A stretch of 64,000 bases of DNA from the NCBI GenBank assembly GCA_036263155.1, contig DATAHN010000085.1, forward strand, positions 9,433-73,432, read 5' to 3'. Below, piece by piece: positions 17,319 to 24,467 of this stretch. The translations under genes were made by a program, and so were the position numbers. Every line of letters starts with the position of its first letter. Position 1 is the first letter of the stretch. Origin of the DNA: DASUBN01 sp036263155 (lineage in GTDB: Bacteria; Pseudomonadota; Gammaproteobacteria; Natronospirales; REEB76). Below the pieces are notes generated by a model. The model had not been told where the DNA came from and ran no database searches. It was given only the letters and a program-made list of their open reading frames with translations.

Positions 17319-17615
17319 CTATTCCGCCGGCTTGGCCAGGAGCATCAACAAGGCGACGGCGATGGGCCCCTCCGGCGCCTTGTCGATGCGTTTCCTGAAA
17401 TCCTCGATGCGGCCCACGCGGTTGTTGCTGGAACTGTAGACGTCCAGCTCCTTGATGTAGGCCATGCGCCGGTTGGTGGCGTCGTAGATGTCGTTGCCGC
17501 GCAGGTAGCCCACGCGGCGGTTCACGGCGTCGAACACCGTGCTCTCGCGCGCGTAGCCCATCCGGTTCTTGTTCCGGTCGTAGAGAGCCGCTCCCTCCAT
17601 GCGGAACTCAGCCAC
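17319..17615 (-). CDS. Four-repeat beta protein (4-fold beta-flower-like)
   Basis: The 98-residue product has no signal peptide. Residues 10-73 are four tandem 16-residue repeats with the pattern xxYDxxNRRxGYIxx (ALYDRNKNRMGYARES, TVFDAVNRRVGYLRGN, DIYDATNRRMAYIKEL, DVYSSSNNRVGRIEDF). Such a repeat should close into a small four-bladed beta structure, and it resembles proteins called 4-fold beta flower. A short hydrophobic C-terminus (GPIAVALLMLLA) follows. The function is not known. It starts 9 bp after the stop of the DsbA-like gene, so the two probably share a transcript. Confidence 0.7.
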   Translation of the reverse strand: MAEFRMEGAALYDRNKNRMGYARESTVFDAVNRRVGYLRGNDIYDATNRRMAYIKELDVYSSSNNRVGRIEDFRKRIDKAPEGPIAVALLMLLAKPAE

Positions 17616-17624
17616 CCACGGTCC

Positions 17625-18386
17625 TCACTGCTTGGCGCCGGCAGCGAGCTGCGCGTCGATGAGCGCCTTGAGGTCCGTGTAGGTGGCGCCGCCGATGTGG
17701 CCCTGGCTGTTCACGGCGAACGTGGGCGTGGCGTGCAGGCCCAGCGCCTCGCCGTAACCCTGGCTCAGTACCACCGCCTGGTGGGTGGAGCCGGTACGGA
17801 TGCAGCTCAGGATCTTGCCGTGGTCGAGGCCCAGGCTGTCGGTATAGCCGAGGAAGGTATCCACCGCGTTCTTCGAGTCGGCCCACTCGGCCTGCTTGGC
17901 GTAGAGCAGGTCGTGCATCTGCCAGTACTGGTCCTGGTAGCCAGCGCAGCGCGCCACCTGGGCCGCCATCATGGCGTTGTGGTGCTGCTCCTCCAGCGGC
18001 ATGTCGAAGAACACGAAGCGCACCTTGCCGGTGTCCACGTACTCCTTGCGCATCTGCTGGATCACGGGCTCGAAGCCTCCGCAGGCGGGGCACTGGAAGT
18101 CGGCGAACTCGCGCACCACCACCGGTGCGTTGCGGTCGCCCACCGCCATGCCCTTCTCGTCATGGCCGGTGTCGAAGGGTATCTGCACCAGGTCGAGATT
18201 GCTGCCGGAGGCGGCCTTGGTGCGGGAGTGCATGAGCAGGACGCCGCTGTAGACGAGCGCCACGATGAGCAGGGCGATGCCGCCGACCAGCCACAGGCGC
18301 GAGCCCCCCTCGTCCTTCTCGTAGTGCTGGGCATGGACATGCACGTGTTCACGCTCATGGCCGTGTTGCTGGTGCTTCTGCTGCAT
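17625..18386 (-). CDS. Membrane-anchored DsbA-like thioredoxin with His-rich N-terminus
   Basis: The 253-residue protein starts with a His-rich cytoplasmic tail (7 His in the first 21 residues), followed by one membrane helix (residues 31-53) and a periplasmic DsbA/Thioredoxin_4 domain. The active site is CPAC (Cys99, Cys102) and the cis-Pro loop is HATPTFAV. CPxC chemistry of this kind forms or isomerises disulfides. The gene is divergent from the bufA2 precursor, whose product is Cys-rich, so a role in thiol or metal handling of that pathway is a reasonable guess but unproven. The His-rich tail could bind metal. Confidence 0.85.
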   Translation of the reverse strand: MQQKHQQHGHEREHVHVHAQHYEKDEGGSRLWLVGGIALLIVALVYSGVLLMHSRTKAASGSNLDLVQIPFDTGHDEKGMAVGDRNAPVVVREFADFQCPACGGFEPVIQQMRKEYVDTGKVRFVFFDMPLEEQHHNAMMAAQVARCAGYQDQYWQMHDLLYAKQAEWADSKNAVDTFLGYTDSLGLDHGKILSCIRTGSTHQAVVLSQGYGEALGLHATPTFAVNSQGHIGGATYTDLKALIDAQLAAGAKQ

Positions 18387-18756
18387 GGGATCCCCCTGGT
18401 TCTATTCAGAGTAAATCACTCTGGTATTGGACGCCCCGGCCCTATGGCCTCCACTAGACTATAGCCCGGTCCGCGATATGTCGTCTCGGCGTGGCGCCGT
18501 CCGGCCGGCCCATGTAATAAATAGCGTCCCGCGGGGTCTTTGGACCAGGGGTTACGAGGGGGTGGCGCAAAGGTGCCTCCGATCTCCCCACTAGTCCGTA
18601 TCCAGTGCGGGACCGGCTTTGCCGGGACCTCCCTGTGATGGGGAACACGGGCAACTTGTCTCCCGACAGGGGATCGGGTTTTCCGGCCGGGATGGAGCAA
18701 TCCGCCCCGGGTGTATCTGGGTAATGAACAACCTACTCCATAGAAGGATTGCAACC
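18387..18756. other. Intergenic region upstream of bufA2 and the DsbA-like gene
   Basis: These 370 bp hold no convincing gene. They contain the candidate bufA2 promoter (18514-18540), followed by a long leader of about 210 nt with several GC-rich inverted segments, so a structured 5' UTR is possible. Short minus-strand reading frames here lack family resemblance and ribosome sites. Confidence 0.6.
18514..18540 (+). promoter_or_regulatory. Candidate ECF-type promoter of the bufA2 locus
   Basis: GTAATAAAT followed, with 12 nt between, by GGTCTT. The same two blocks, with a spacer one base longer, lie upstream of bufA1 on the other strand. GTAAC-like -35 and GTC-containing -10 boxes are typical of ECF sigma factors. 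Only the similarity is seen; function is inferred. Confidence 0.45.
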
Positions 18757-19020
18757 ATGAACACGACCAAAGTCTCCGGTATCGCCATCGCCGCCGTCGC
18801 CGCCAGCCTGTTCGTGCTGGCCCCGCTCGCCACCGCCGCCGACAGCGCCGCTGCCACCGGCAAGTGCGTGGGTGGCAACGCCTGCAAGGGCGAGAGCGCC
18901 TGCAAGTCCGCCGACCATGCCTGCAAGGGTCAGAACTCCTGCAAGGGCAAGGGCTTCACGGTGGTGACCAAGGCCGAGTGCGACAAGGCCGGCGGCAAGT
19001 TCGAAGGCGACAAGGGCTGA
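18757..19020 (+). CDS. bufA2: BufA2-type bufferin precursor (Cys-rich RiPP metallophore)
   Basis: The 87-residue product has a Sec signal peptide (VAASLFVLAPLATAA) and a mature part with six Cys at 37, 43, 49, 56, 62 and 75. They sit in repeated patterns GKCVGGNACKG, ESACKS, DHACKG and QNSCKGKGF. This is the BufA2 bufferin pattern: periplasmic peptides whose Cys are modified by a DUF692 (MNIO) enzyme and which then bind copper. The next two genes are the expected maturase and partner. AGAAGGA provides a good ribosome site. An intergenic hairpin follows the gene. Confidence 0.85.
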   Translation: MNTTKVSGIAIAAVAASLFVLAPLATAADSAAATGKCVGGNACKGESACKSADHACKGQNSCKGKGFTVVTKAECDKAGGKFEGDKG

Positions 19021-19051
19021 TCAGCCCTTCCAGTCTCAAGCTTGATGTGAC

Positions 19052-19087
19052 GACCCGGCCGCTCCTTGGCGGCCGGGTCTTCCTTTT
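19052..19087 (+). terminator. Terminator/attenuator between bufA2 and bufB
   Basis: An 11-bp perfect stem (GACCCGGCCGC with its complement) around a loop of about 6 nt is followed by TTCCTTTT. It lies between the precursor and the maturase gene, so partial termination would give excess precursor transcript. Confidence 0.7.
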
Positions 19088-19106
19088 AGAGGGGTAGAAT
19101 CCCGGC

Positions 19107-20006
19107 GTGAGCAAGCAAGACCCCAAGACGCGTCCCTACCTCGGGTTCGGCCTCGGGCTGCGCACCGACCATTACGACGCGATCCTCGCCGAGAAGCCGG
19201 CCCTGGACTGGCTGGAGATCATCTCCGAGAACTACATGGTGGACGGCGGCAAGCCGCTCCACTACCTCGACCGCATCCGTGCGCTCTATCCCATGGTGAT
19301 GCACGGCGTGTCGCTGTCCATCGGCAGCGCCGACCCGCTGGATCGCGAGTATCTGAAGCGCCTGAAGGCGCTGGCGGCGCGGGTCGAACCCCAGTGGATA
19401 TCCGACCACCTGTGCTGGACCGGCGTCGCCGGAAAGAACCTGCATGACCTGATGCCCCTGCCCTACACCGAGGAAGCGGTCGCCCACGTGGCGGCGCGGG
19501 TGCGGGAGGTGCAGGACTTCCTGGGCCGGCAGATCCTGCTGGAGAACGTGTCCAGCTACGTGACCTACACCCAGTCCGCCATGAGCGAGTGGGAGTTCCT
19601 GGCGGCAGTGGCTGAGGCGGCCGACTGCCTGATATTGCTTGATGTGAACAACATCTACGTGAGCAGCCACAACCACGAGTTCGACCCGCGCGACTACCTG
19701 CGCGGTATCCCGGCGGCGCGGGTGCGCCAGTTCCACCTGGCGGGCCACACCCACAACGGCAACATCATCGTGGATACCCACGACCATCCGGTGATCGGCG
19801 ACGTGTGGCAGCTCTACGCCGAGGCGTTGCGCGCCTACGGTCCGGTCTCCACCATGATCGAGCGCGATGCCGATATCCCGCCACTCGCGGAGCTGATGGC
19901 GGAACTGGACCAGGCGAGACGCATCGCAGCTCCCATCCTCAAAGGGGCGGTAGCACAAAGTGGAGTGCGGCCGCGACAGGACGTCGCGCTGGAATTGACA
20001 CCATGA
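19107..20006 (+). CDS. bufB: DUF692 (MNIO-family) bufferin maturase, locus 2
   Basis: The 299-residue TIM-barrel protein matches DUF692, the multinuclear non-haem iron oxidase family that modifies Cys in RiPP precursors. Metal-binding pieces are visible along the barrel: SENYM near residue 37, HGVSLSIG near 73, DHLCW near 105, ENVSSY near 149, DVNNIYVSSHNHEF near 180 and HLAGHTHNG near 213. The start is GTG 20 bp after the terminator hairpin. The stop overlaps the bufC start (ATGA), which fits the obligate maturase-partner pair. The substrate is presumably the upstream BufA2 peptide. Confidence 0.92.
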   Translation: MSKQDPKTRPYLGFGLGLRTDHYDAILAEKPALDWLEIISENYMVDGGKPLHYLDRIRALYPMVMHGVSLSIGSADPLDREYLKRLKALAARVEPQWISDHLCWTGVAGKNLHDLMPLPYTEEAVAHVAARVREVQDFLGRQILLENVSSYVTYTQSAMSEWEFLAAVAEAADCLILLDVNNIYVSSHNHEFDPRDYLRGIPAARVRQFHLAGHTHNGNIIVDTHDHPVIGDVWQLYAEALRAYGPVSTMIERDADIPPLAELMAELDQARRIAAPILKGAVAQSGVRPRQDVALELTP

Positions 20007-20779
20007 CGCTGCTCAAGCTCGAGCAGGATTTCAAGGACTGCATGCTCGCCAATCGCCTGGACATGGGCGGGCACGTGGTGGGCACGGCGCGAGCCTCCGC
20101 GGAGGAGCGGGTCAAGGTCTACGTGGAAGGCTATCGCCTGCGCCTGCTGGAAGTGCTGCAGGACAACTTCACGGGACTGCACGGTCTCCTGGGAGACGCG
20201 CAGTTCGATGAGATGGGCCGCGCCTACATCGACGTGCATCCTTCCACTCATCCCTCGGTGCGCTGGTTCGGACGGCAGCTCGCCGCGTTCCTGCGCGACA
20301 CTGCTCCCTACTCCGCTCACCCGCATCTCGCGGAGATGGCGGCCTTCGAGTGGGCCCAAGGGCTGGTGTTCGACTCGGCCGACATCGCTTCCCTGGACAT
20401 GCAGGCGTTGGCGGCGGTGCCGCCCGAGGACTGGGCGCGGGTGGGCTTCGGCTTCCATCCTTCCGTGCAGCGGCTGGACCTCGCCTGGAACGTGCCCAAG
20501 CTGTGGCAGGCGCTGGAAGCGGAGGAAGTCCCACCGGAACCGGATGCTTCCAAGCCCGGCTCATGGCTGCTGTGGCGCAAGGACCTCACCACCCACTGGC
20601 GCTCCTTAGGGCCCGACGAGGCCTGGATGCTGGACGCAGCCCGTGAGGACCGGCGCTTCGGCGAGCTCTGCGAGGGTTTATGCGAATGGCACGCGGCCGA
20701 TTCTGTGGCCTTGCAGGCAGCGAGCTATCTCAAACTGTGGTTGAGTGATGGTCTCGTGACTGCCGTCGTGCTGGATTGA
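20003..20779 (+). CDS. bufC: DUF2063 (HvfC/BufC-type) RiPP partner protein, locus 2
   Basis: The 258-residue protein has the DUF2063 N-terminal domain (VYVEGYRLRLLEVLQDNFTGLHGLLGD split around residues 36-62, then AYIDVHPSTHPSVRWFG and LAEMAAFEWA) and a less conserved C-terminal half ending in an LSDGLV-like helix. Proteins of this type form a complex with the DUF692 enzyme and present the precursor. It overlaps bufB by 4 bp, and its own stop overlaps a TTG start downstream. It is clearly a diverged paralogue of the locus 1 partner at 23709-24467. Confidence 0.9.
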   Translation: MTLLKLEQDFKDCMLANRLDMGGHVVGTARASAEERVKVYVEGYRLRLLEVLQDNFTGLHGLLGDAQFDEMGRAYIDVHPSTHPSVRWFGRQLAAFLRDTAPYSAHPHLAEMAAFEWAQGLVFDSADIASLDMQALAAVPPEDWARVGFGFHPSVQRLDLAWNVPKLWQALEAEEVPPEPDASKPGSWLLWRKDLTTHWRSLGPDEAWMLDAAREDRRFGELCEGLCEWHAADSVALQAASYLKLWLSDGLVTAVVLD

Positions 20780-21654
20780 ACCTCAAGCCCTTCGCCTTCC
20801 TCGCGCTGATCCCCGCCCTGGCCATGGCTGCCGCAACGCCAGTGCACGTGGATTTCCGGGCCACCGGACTCACGGTGACGGAACCCCAAGTGTTGAAGTG
20901 GATCGGCACGGCCGAGAAAGCCGTCACACGCTACTACGGCCGTTATCCCGTGTCGCAGGTGGACATCGAGGTACGTGCCCATGCCGGCGGCGGCGAGCCC
21001 TCCGGGACCACCTATGGCGACGCGAACGGCGCGCTCATCAGGCTGGGCATCGGCCGGGACATGACGGATGAGGAACTGCAAGCGAGCTGGGTGATGACCC
21101 ACGAGATGGTGCATCTGGCGTTCCCGCGGGTGTCGGACAACCAGCACTGGGCCGAAGAAGGCCAAGCCACCTGGCTGGAGCCCATCGCCCGCGCGCAGGT
21201 CGGCGACCTCAGCGTGGATTACCTGTGGAAGGAGACCCTGCAGGGCATGCCCAAGGGCCTGCCGCAGGCGGACGACCAGGGCCTCGACCACACCGGCACC
21301 TGGGCGCGCACCTACTGGGGCGGCGCACTCTTCTATCTCATCGCGGACGTCACCATCCGTGAGCGTACCCACAACAAGTTCGGGCTGCAGGATGCGCTGG
21401 CGGCGGTGGTGGCAGCCGGCGGGACCGTGGAGGTCTCCTGGCCGCTGGAGCGTGCTTTCGCCGTGGGCGACAAGGCGGTGGATGTGCCGGTGCTGGAGGA
21501 ACTCTACGCCGGGTGGAAGGATAAGCCGGTACCGGTGGACCTGCCGGCGCTGTGGACGAAGTTGGGCGTGGCCTTGAAGGACGGCAAGGTGGTCTACGAC
21601 GACTCGGCGCCGGACGCCGCCATAAGAAAAGCCATCACCGCGCCCCCTCCCTGA
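20776..21654 (+). CDS. Secreted HExxH (gluzincin-like) metallopeptidase-like protein
   Basis: The 292-residue product starts at a TTG that overlaps the bufC stop (TTGA). It has a signal peptide ending near ALAMAA (residue 19). THEMVHLAFPRVSDNQHWAEEGQATWLEP shows, over residues about 115-142, an HEMVH zinc motif and a downstream Glu in WAEEG, the M1/gluzincin arrangement. A conserved WARTYWGGALFYLIAD helix follows. The length is about 290 residues and no other domain is seen. The tight coupling to bufC suggests it works with the bufferin locus, perhaps on the exported peptide. That is inference. Confidence 0.75.
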   Translation: MNLKPFAFLALIPALAMAAATPVHVDFRATGLTVTEPQVLKWIGTAEKAVTRYYGRYPVSQVDIEVRAHAGGGEPSGTTYGDANGALIRLGIGRDMTDEELQASWVMTHEMVHLAFPRVSDNQHWAEEGQATWLEPIARAQVGDLSVDYLWKETLQGMPKGLPQADDQGLDHTGTWARTYWGGALFYLIADVTIRERTHNKFGLQDALAAVVAAGGTVEVSWPLERAFAVGDKAVDVPVLEELYAGWKDKPVPVDLPALWTKLGVALKDGKVVYDDSAPDAAIRKAITAPPP

Positions 21655-21672
21655 GACGGGGCCTGCACCCCG

Positions 21673-21981
21673 TCAGCTCCGTTGCTTGAGCATGGCATGC
21701 AGGAGCTTGCCACCCCGGTACAGCGCGAGCCCCCTCGTCCACCAGATCCGCGACGGCGTGAAGCGCAGCGCAACCGTCGCCAACAGGGTGATCAGGACCG
21801 AGACACCCGTGGCCCGCGGATGAGCCCGCACCACGCCGGTGACGCGCAGACCCATCATCAGCGTGCCGATCGGGCCTTGCAGGTCCCGATGGATCGCTGC
21901 GAGCTCGCGGCGCTGCTGCGCAGCCTGGGCGACGAGCCGCTCGCGTCTCAGCGCCAGCTCCCGCTCTCTGGCGTCCATCAT
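21673..21981 (-). CDS. YqjK-like protein
   Basis: The 102-residue protein begins MMDARERELALRRERL, a charged helix of the YqjK type. A hydrophobic segment follows (GVSVLITLLATVALRF), then the C-terminal WWTRGLALYRGGKLL. It ends a three-gene set with YqjE-like and YqjD-like genes, as in E. coli. The ATG overlaps the upstream stop (ATGA). The function is unknown but is probably membrane-associated. Confidence 0.75.
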   Translation of the reverse strand: MMDARERELALRRERLVAQAAQQRRELAAIHRDLQGPIGTLMMGLRVTGVVRAHPRATGVSVLITLLATVALRFTPSRIWWTRGLALYRGGKLLHAMLKQRS

Positions 21982-22418
21982 CTCCTGCCGCCGGCGGCCC
22001 CCAGCGCGGCTCCGCCCGGAGGCGCGGTGTTGAGCGCGAACCGGTCCTTGTGCAACTCCTCGAGGCTGGCGGAAAACAGGCGGGATTTCCTGCCGAGCTG
22101 GCGATACAGCAGCAAGCCGGTACCCGCACCCAGCGCGGCGTGGAAAATCACGACCCCCAGCAGGGCCGCGACCCGGTGGCCGTCCCAATTGACGGCCACC
22201 ACCAGGAAGGAAAGGAAGACCAGGGCGAGACCGGCAAAGAAAACAGTGAGGGCGCTCCAGAGCAGTATCTTCGCCAGCCGGAGGCGCTCCTCCGCCAACT
22301 CGACCGTCAATATCTCCACACGCGTGGCGACCACCGAGATGAAGGTGGCCGCCAGCGTCCGCAGCGACCCCAACAACTCGACCGGGCCCCGGGACGCACC
22401 CTGGCCCCCCTCGTCCAT
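21978..22418 (-). CDS. YqjE-like (DUF1469, phage holin superfamily) membrane protein
   Basis: The 146-residue protein has two adjacent membrane helices (residues about 50-75 and 85-108) preceded by an amphipathic helix with RVEILTVELAEERLRLAK. This is the pattern of DUF1469/YqjE proteins, which despite the holin family name are chromosomal and of unknown function. It lies between the YqjD-like and YqjK-like genes, 2 bp after the former. Confidence 0.85.
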   Translation of the reverse strand: MDEGGQGASRGPVELLGSLRTLAATFISVVATRVEILTVELAEERLRLAKILLWSALTVFFAGLALVFLSFLVVAVNWDGHRVAALLGVVIFHAALGAGTGLLLYRQLGRKSRLFSASLEELHKDRFALNTAPPGGAALGAAGGRR

Positions 22419-22420
22419 GG

Positions 22421-22759
22421 TCAGACCTTGGAAGGCGTCAGCGCGCGCGTTACGACGAGGCCGATCAGGAAGCTGATGCCGCTGGCGATGAGCAGGGACC
22501 GCCAGGGGTTCTCCTGGACGTAGGCATCCGTGGCCCGCGCCGTAGCCCTGCTTTTCTCGACGACGAACCGCTCGGCCGAAGCCAGCCGCTCAGCCACCTT
22601 GGCGCTGACGGCAGTCATGTTCTCGCTGCCCTGGGCGGCGGCCTCTCCCAGCAAGCGCTCGCCACCGGAGACGACGGACTTGAAATCCGAGGATAGCTGT
22701 TCCTTGCCGGCGGAGATGCGATCCCTGCTGGACTGCTGTGAAGGGGTATTGCTGCTCAT
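22421..22759 (-). CDS. YqjD/ElaB-like (DUF883) membrane-anchored protein
   Basis: The 112-residue product starts at the ATG at 22759, which has AGGAG 9 nt upstream. It has a long helical domain (GKEQLSSDFKSVVSGGERLL, then ERLASAERFVVEKSRATARAT) and the family's C-terminal anchor YVQENPWRSLLIASGISFLIG. E. coli YqjD and ElaB bind ribosomes at the inner membrane in stationary phase. This is the first gene of the yqjDEK-like set. Confidence 0.88.
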   Translation of the reverse strand: MSSNTPSQQSSRDRISAGKEQLSSDFKSVVSGGERLLGEAAAQGSENMTAVSAKVAERLASAERFVVEKSRATARATDAYVQENPWRSLLIASGISFLIGLVVTRALTPSKV

Positions 22760-23016
22760 TGATATGTACTCCTGGTGACTTGAGTGGTTCCGAAGGCCGG
22801 ATCTCACTTCAGCGACGATGCCGTGAAGCCGGCTCAGATGACCATACAGCATGGAAGGAGCACTCTTTAGTGCACTGGTCCTCAGAACGGACGCGACACG
22901 AAAGAAATCCTCCGCGCGATCCGCGCGAGCATGAAGCGGGAGCGGCACAAGATGGGTCGCGCCGTCACGACATGGGCGACGCAGGGATGCAACGGCCGGC
23001 TCAGTCTGCCGGAAAG
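22760..23016. other. Gene-free stretch between yqjD-like and the bufferin locus 1 terminator
   Basis: About 257 bp with no supportable gene. It should hold the promoter of the yqjD-like operon (minus strand), but I see no clear -35/-10 pair. Short open frames on both strands lack homology and ribosome sites. Confidence 0.5.
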
Positions 23017-23042
23017 AGGACGGGGCCTCACGGCCCCGTCCT
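23017..23042 (-). terminator. Terminator of bufferin locus 1
   Basis: AGGACGGGGCC and its exact complement (11 bp) around a 4-nt loop. On the minus strand it is followed by CTCTTTCC, on the plus strand by TGTC. It lies 12 bp past the stop of the decayed DoxX tail and ends the minus-strand locus. Confidence 0.65.
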
Positions 23043-23053
23043 TGTCACAGCTC

Positions 23054-23173
23054 TCAGGCTGGGCGCAGCTTGAGGAACAATTTCATCAGCAAATAGTCCA
23101 CCGAGTGCTGCCCCGGGTCCGCCGCATGCGGCGGACACCCCGCCAGGGATGGCGGGGCGGGGAGGTGCTCCAT
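23054..23173 (-). pseudogene. Remnant of a second DoxX gene (C-terminal tail only)
   Basis: A 39-codon frame ends in GQHSVDYLLMKLFLKLRPA, which matches the C-terminus of the adjacent intact DoxX protein (GKLSLDYLLMRWFPKLRPSGW). The remaining upstream codons are not DoxX-like and consist of two GC-rich palindromes. This looks like the tail of a former DoxX gene left next to the original terminator after deletion or replacement. Confidence 0.75.
23117..23157. repeat. Two adjacent palindromes (REP-like)
   Basis: A perfect 20-bp palindrome (23117-23136, half-site GTCCGCCGCA) is followed by CCCCGCCA and TGGCGGGG around GGGA (23138-23157). The second hairpin shares its core CCGCCAGGGNTGGCGG with the terminator at 56193-56216. 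They lie inside the DoxX remnant. Confidence 0.7.
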
Positions 23174-23191
23174 GGATGGGTTATTTCACAA

Positions 23192-23692
23192 CTACCAGCC
23201 AGATGGCCGGAGTTTCGGAAACCAACGCATCAGCAAGTAATCAAGAGACAACTTGCCCGGACCGTACACGAAGGTCACCAGCAACATCAGACCCCAGATC
23301 TTGTGGTCATTGAAGCCGTCGCCGAAGAGGCCGGTCCAGAAGCCATCCGGCCACAGGTCCGGGTAGGACACCACGCAGATGATGTTATAGACGAACATGA
23401 ACCCCGCCGAGAGGCGGCCGAACAGGCCGATGGCGAGCAGCACCGGCACCGTGAGCTCGATGCCGGTGCCGAGGTAGGCGGCGAAGTCCGGCGGCAGCAG
23501 CGGCACGTGGTACTCGTTCTCGAAGATGGCGATGGTCGAATCCATGTTGTGGATCTTCACCAGGCCGGCGCGGAAGAACGCGTCCGCCACCCACAGGCGC
23601 AGCGCCAGGTCCACCAGCGGCCTGAGGTACTGCAACCAGCCCACACCCTTGTAGTAATAGTCATGCGCTCGCGCGAAAGCCTTCATCCCCAT
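23192..23692 (-). CDS. DoxX-family membrane protein of bufferin locus 1
   Basis: The 166-residue protein has four membrane helices typical of DoxX: LALRLWVADAFFRAGLVKI near residue 30, LTVPVLLAIGLFGRLSAGFMFV split around residue 85, and a C-terminal IWGLMLLVTFVYGPGKLSLD. DoxX genes are frequent last members of DUF692-DUF2063 loci, where they may feed electrons or quinone-linked redox chemistry. The start lies 16 bp after the bufC stop on the same strand. A decayed copy of its C-terminus follows at 23054-23120. Confidence 0.88.
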   Translation of the reverse strand: MGMKAFARAHDYYYKGVGWLQYLRPLVDLALRLWVADAFFRAGLVKIHNMDSTIAIFENEYHVPLLPPDFAAYLGTGIELTVPVLLAIGLFGRLSAGFMFVYNIICVVSYPDLWPDGFWTGLFGDGFNDHKIWGLMLLVTFVYGPGKLSLDYLLMRWFPKLRPSGW

Positions 23693-23708
23693 CCTCCCCT
23701 CGCTTGTT

Positions 23709-24467
23709 TCAGAAATAGAAGCTGGTCAGGATCTCGTCCCGCACCAGCGCCGCGAACTTCTCCTGCACGTCGAAATGCGGTTCCTGCTGCAGTGCCGCGC
23801 CGCAGGCATCCTCGAAGGTCCCACCCCGGCACAGCCGCCTCAGGAAGGCATATTCCCCCGGCGTGAGCAGGCGCATCTCCACGTCCAGCCTGGGCCGCGA
23901 GAGCAGCACGCATTCGCCGCCACGCGTGAAGTCCAGCTCTCCCTCGGGCTCCGCCTGCTGGCAGAACTGCCAGATGCTGAGGATGGGGAAGCGCGAATCC
24001 AGGGCCCGCGCCGCGGGCTGATGATGGAAGCACAGTTCAGGCAGTCGCTCCTCGGGCACCTGTGCCAGGGAGTGCAGGTCCATGGGCAGGTGCGGCGCCG
24101 CGATGGCGGTCTGCAGGCGGCGCCATTCCAGCGCCGCCACGTCGCCGAGATACGGCAGCGACGCGGCAGGGGCGTAGCCCTGCAGGAACACCGGGAAGGC
24201 GCCGCCGTAGTCCTGCACGTTGCCGCTATGGGAAGGGTTGTGCGCGATGTACTCAGCCGCCGCGGCGGCGAAGAACGCCTCCCCTACCAGCCGCTCGGTC
24301 ACGGGATAGGTCGCCCGCAGGGCGCCCTGCAAGGCGCTGAGATGGTTGTGGCGGTAGACCTGCAGGCGGCGCGCACCCGGCAGGCCGCGCTCACGCAGCG
24401 GCAGCGCCGCGTCTCCGCCACGCAGGGCATGGGCGAACCGGCGTTGCAGTTCAGGCAGCGGCTGCAT
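23709..24467 (-). CDS. bufC: DUF2063 (HvfC/BufC-type) RiPP partner protein, locus 1
   Basis: The 252-residue protein carries the DUF2063 domain: VYRHNHLSALQGALRATYPV near residue 37, then AAEYIAHNPSHSGNVQDYG and YLGDVAALEWRRL. The C-terminal half ends in an EFAALVRDEILTSFYF-like helix (EKFAALVRDEILTSFYF here), unlike locus 2. It overlaps the maturase gene by 17 bp. Together with the DUF692 enzyme it is expected to bind the BufA1 precursor. Confidence 0.9.
   Translation of the reverse strand: MQPLPELQRRFAHALRGGDAALPLRERGLPGARRLQVYRHNHLSALQGALRATYPVTERLVGEAFFAAAAAEYIAHNPSHSGNVQDYGGAFPVFLQGYAPAASLPYLGDVAALEWRRLQTAIAAPHLPMDLHSLAQVPEERLPELCFHHQPAARALDSRFPILSIWQFCQQAEPEGELDFTRGGECVLLSRPRLDVEMRLLTPGEYAFLRRLCRGGTFEDACGAALQQEPHFDVQEKFAALVRDEILTSFYF

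Noticed and set aside
18757..19020. HvfA-type precursor with EGKCG repeats
   Set aside because: No exact EGKCG is present. The NxCKG-type Cys repeats fit the BufA2 pattern better.
19086..19958. Minus-strand frame of 290 codons opposite the locus 2 DUF692 gene
   Set aside because: Antisense shadow. The plus-strand protein carries all DUF692 metal-site motifs.
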